Source of the DNA: Leucothrix mucor
Lineage (GTDB): Bacteria; Pseudomonadota; Gammaproteobacteria; Thiotrichales; Thiotrichaceae
Reading direction: 5' to 3'
Assembly: GCA_015662325.1 (NCBI GenBank)
Contig: DQUJ01000026.1
Location: forward strand, 1-6,324
DNA length: 6,324 nt
Part shown: piece by piece, positions 6,181-6,324 of the stretch
Layout of the letters: every line of letters begins with the position of its first letter
Numbering within the stretch: the first letter of the stretch is position 1
Position numbers and translations under genes: made by a program
Notes under the pieces: generated by a model
Told to the model about the DNA's origin: nothing
Databases searched by the model: none
What the model saw: the letters and a program-made list of their open reading frames with translations, nothing else

Positions 6181-6261
6181 TTACTCTTCTGCATTTTCTG
6201 TATCTTGATTATTTACCGTACCACTACCATTGTCTATGATTAAGTCACCTGAAGTCTCTTC
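6181..6261 (-). pseudogene. Truncated copy of the lipoprotein gene (3' end only)
   Basis: Read on the minus strand this encodes EETSGDLIIDNGSGTVNNQD followed by TENAEE and a stop. It matches the last 26 residues of the lipoprotein at 2572-2862 at 21 positions, while the DNA matches at about 61 of 81. Upstream of the first Glu the similarity ends abruptly; the frame continues only to a TGA at 6292-6294 with no start codon. The signal peptide and linker are therefore missing, by deletion or by insertion of foreign DNA at about 6262. Amino-acid identity being as high as DNA identity suggests the tail was under selection before truncation. Confidence 0.8.
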
Positions 6262-6324
6262 TATAATACCCCAAGAAATTAGAGCAACATTTCAGAAAAT
6301 CTTATTTCGATTTAGTTAAACTAA

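Noticed and set aside
6262..6267. Perfect TATAAT on the plus strand
   Set aside because: No acceptable -35 hexamer at 16-18 bases upstream and it lies at the junction of AT-rich DNA, so it was not called a promoter.

Overview
The window looks like chromosomal DNA of an AT-rich gammaproteobacterium. TadA and the YfiM-like protein resemble their gammaproteobacterial relatives, and spacing is tight with Shine-Dalgarno sites on most genes. The host cannot be placed more precisely from this window. A sulfur-oxidising Thiotrichales-type host is only a guess. The adenylate kinase has a metal-binding LID of the type known from Desulfovibrio, so lineage assignment should not rest on that gene.

Layout. 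Positions 1-190 hold no convincing gene; most of the stretch is a 123-bp imperfect palindrome (47-169) that looks like a dispersed repeat. It ends about 20 bases before tadA. From 192 to 1703 four plus-strand genes follow closely: tadA (tRNA adenosine deaminase), a four-helix membrane protein, a 42-residue single-helix protein and a YfiM-like exported protein. A strong hairpin then precedes adk (1795-2469). A perfect 38-bp palindromic terminator (2501-2538) closes adk and also the gene converging on it.

The right-hand side is on the minus strand. A 915-residue secreted protein (5717-2970) has an N-terminal beta-propeller-like region rich in regularly placed histidines, followed by four tandem Ig/cadherin-like repeats of about 89 residues. 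Downstream of it, past a hairpin, is a small Thr/Asn/Pro-rich lipoprotein (2862-2572). Upstream of the large gene are a 163-bp MITE-like foldback element with near-perfect terminal repeats (5759-5921), an intergenic stretch with an FNR/ANR-like box, and a truncated second copy of the lipoprotein gene (6181-6261).

The most interesting part is the large protein. A histidine doublet plus single histidines recur at apparent blade starts, recalling the pore histidines that hold the CuZ cluster in nitrous-oxide reductase. There is no CuA cupredoxin domain; surface-protein-type repeats stand in its place. An FNR-like site upstream, a lipoprotein on each side and a foldback element in the presumed leader suggest a mobile or rearranged accessory module for an extracytoplasmic, possibly metal-binding, protein. 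This is inference from sequence pattern only.
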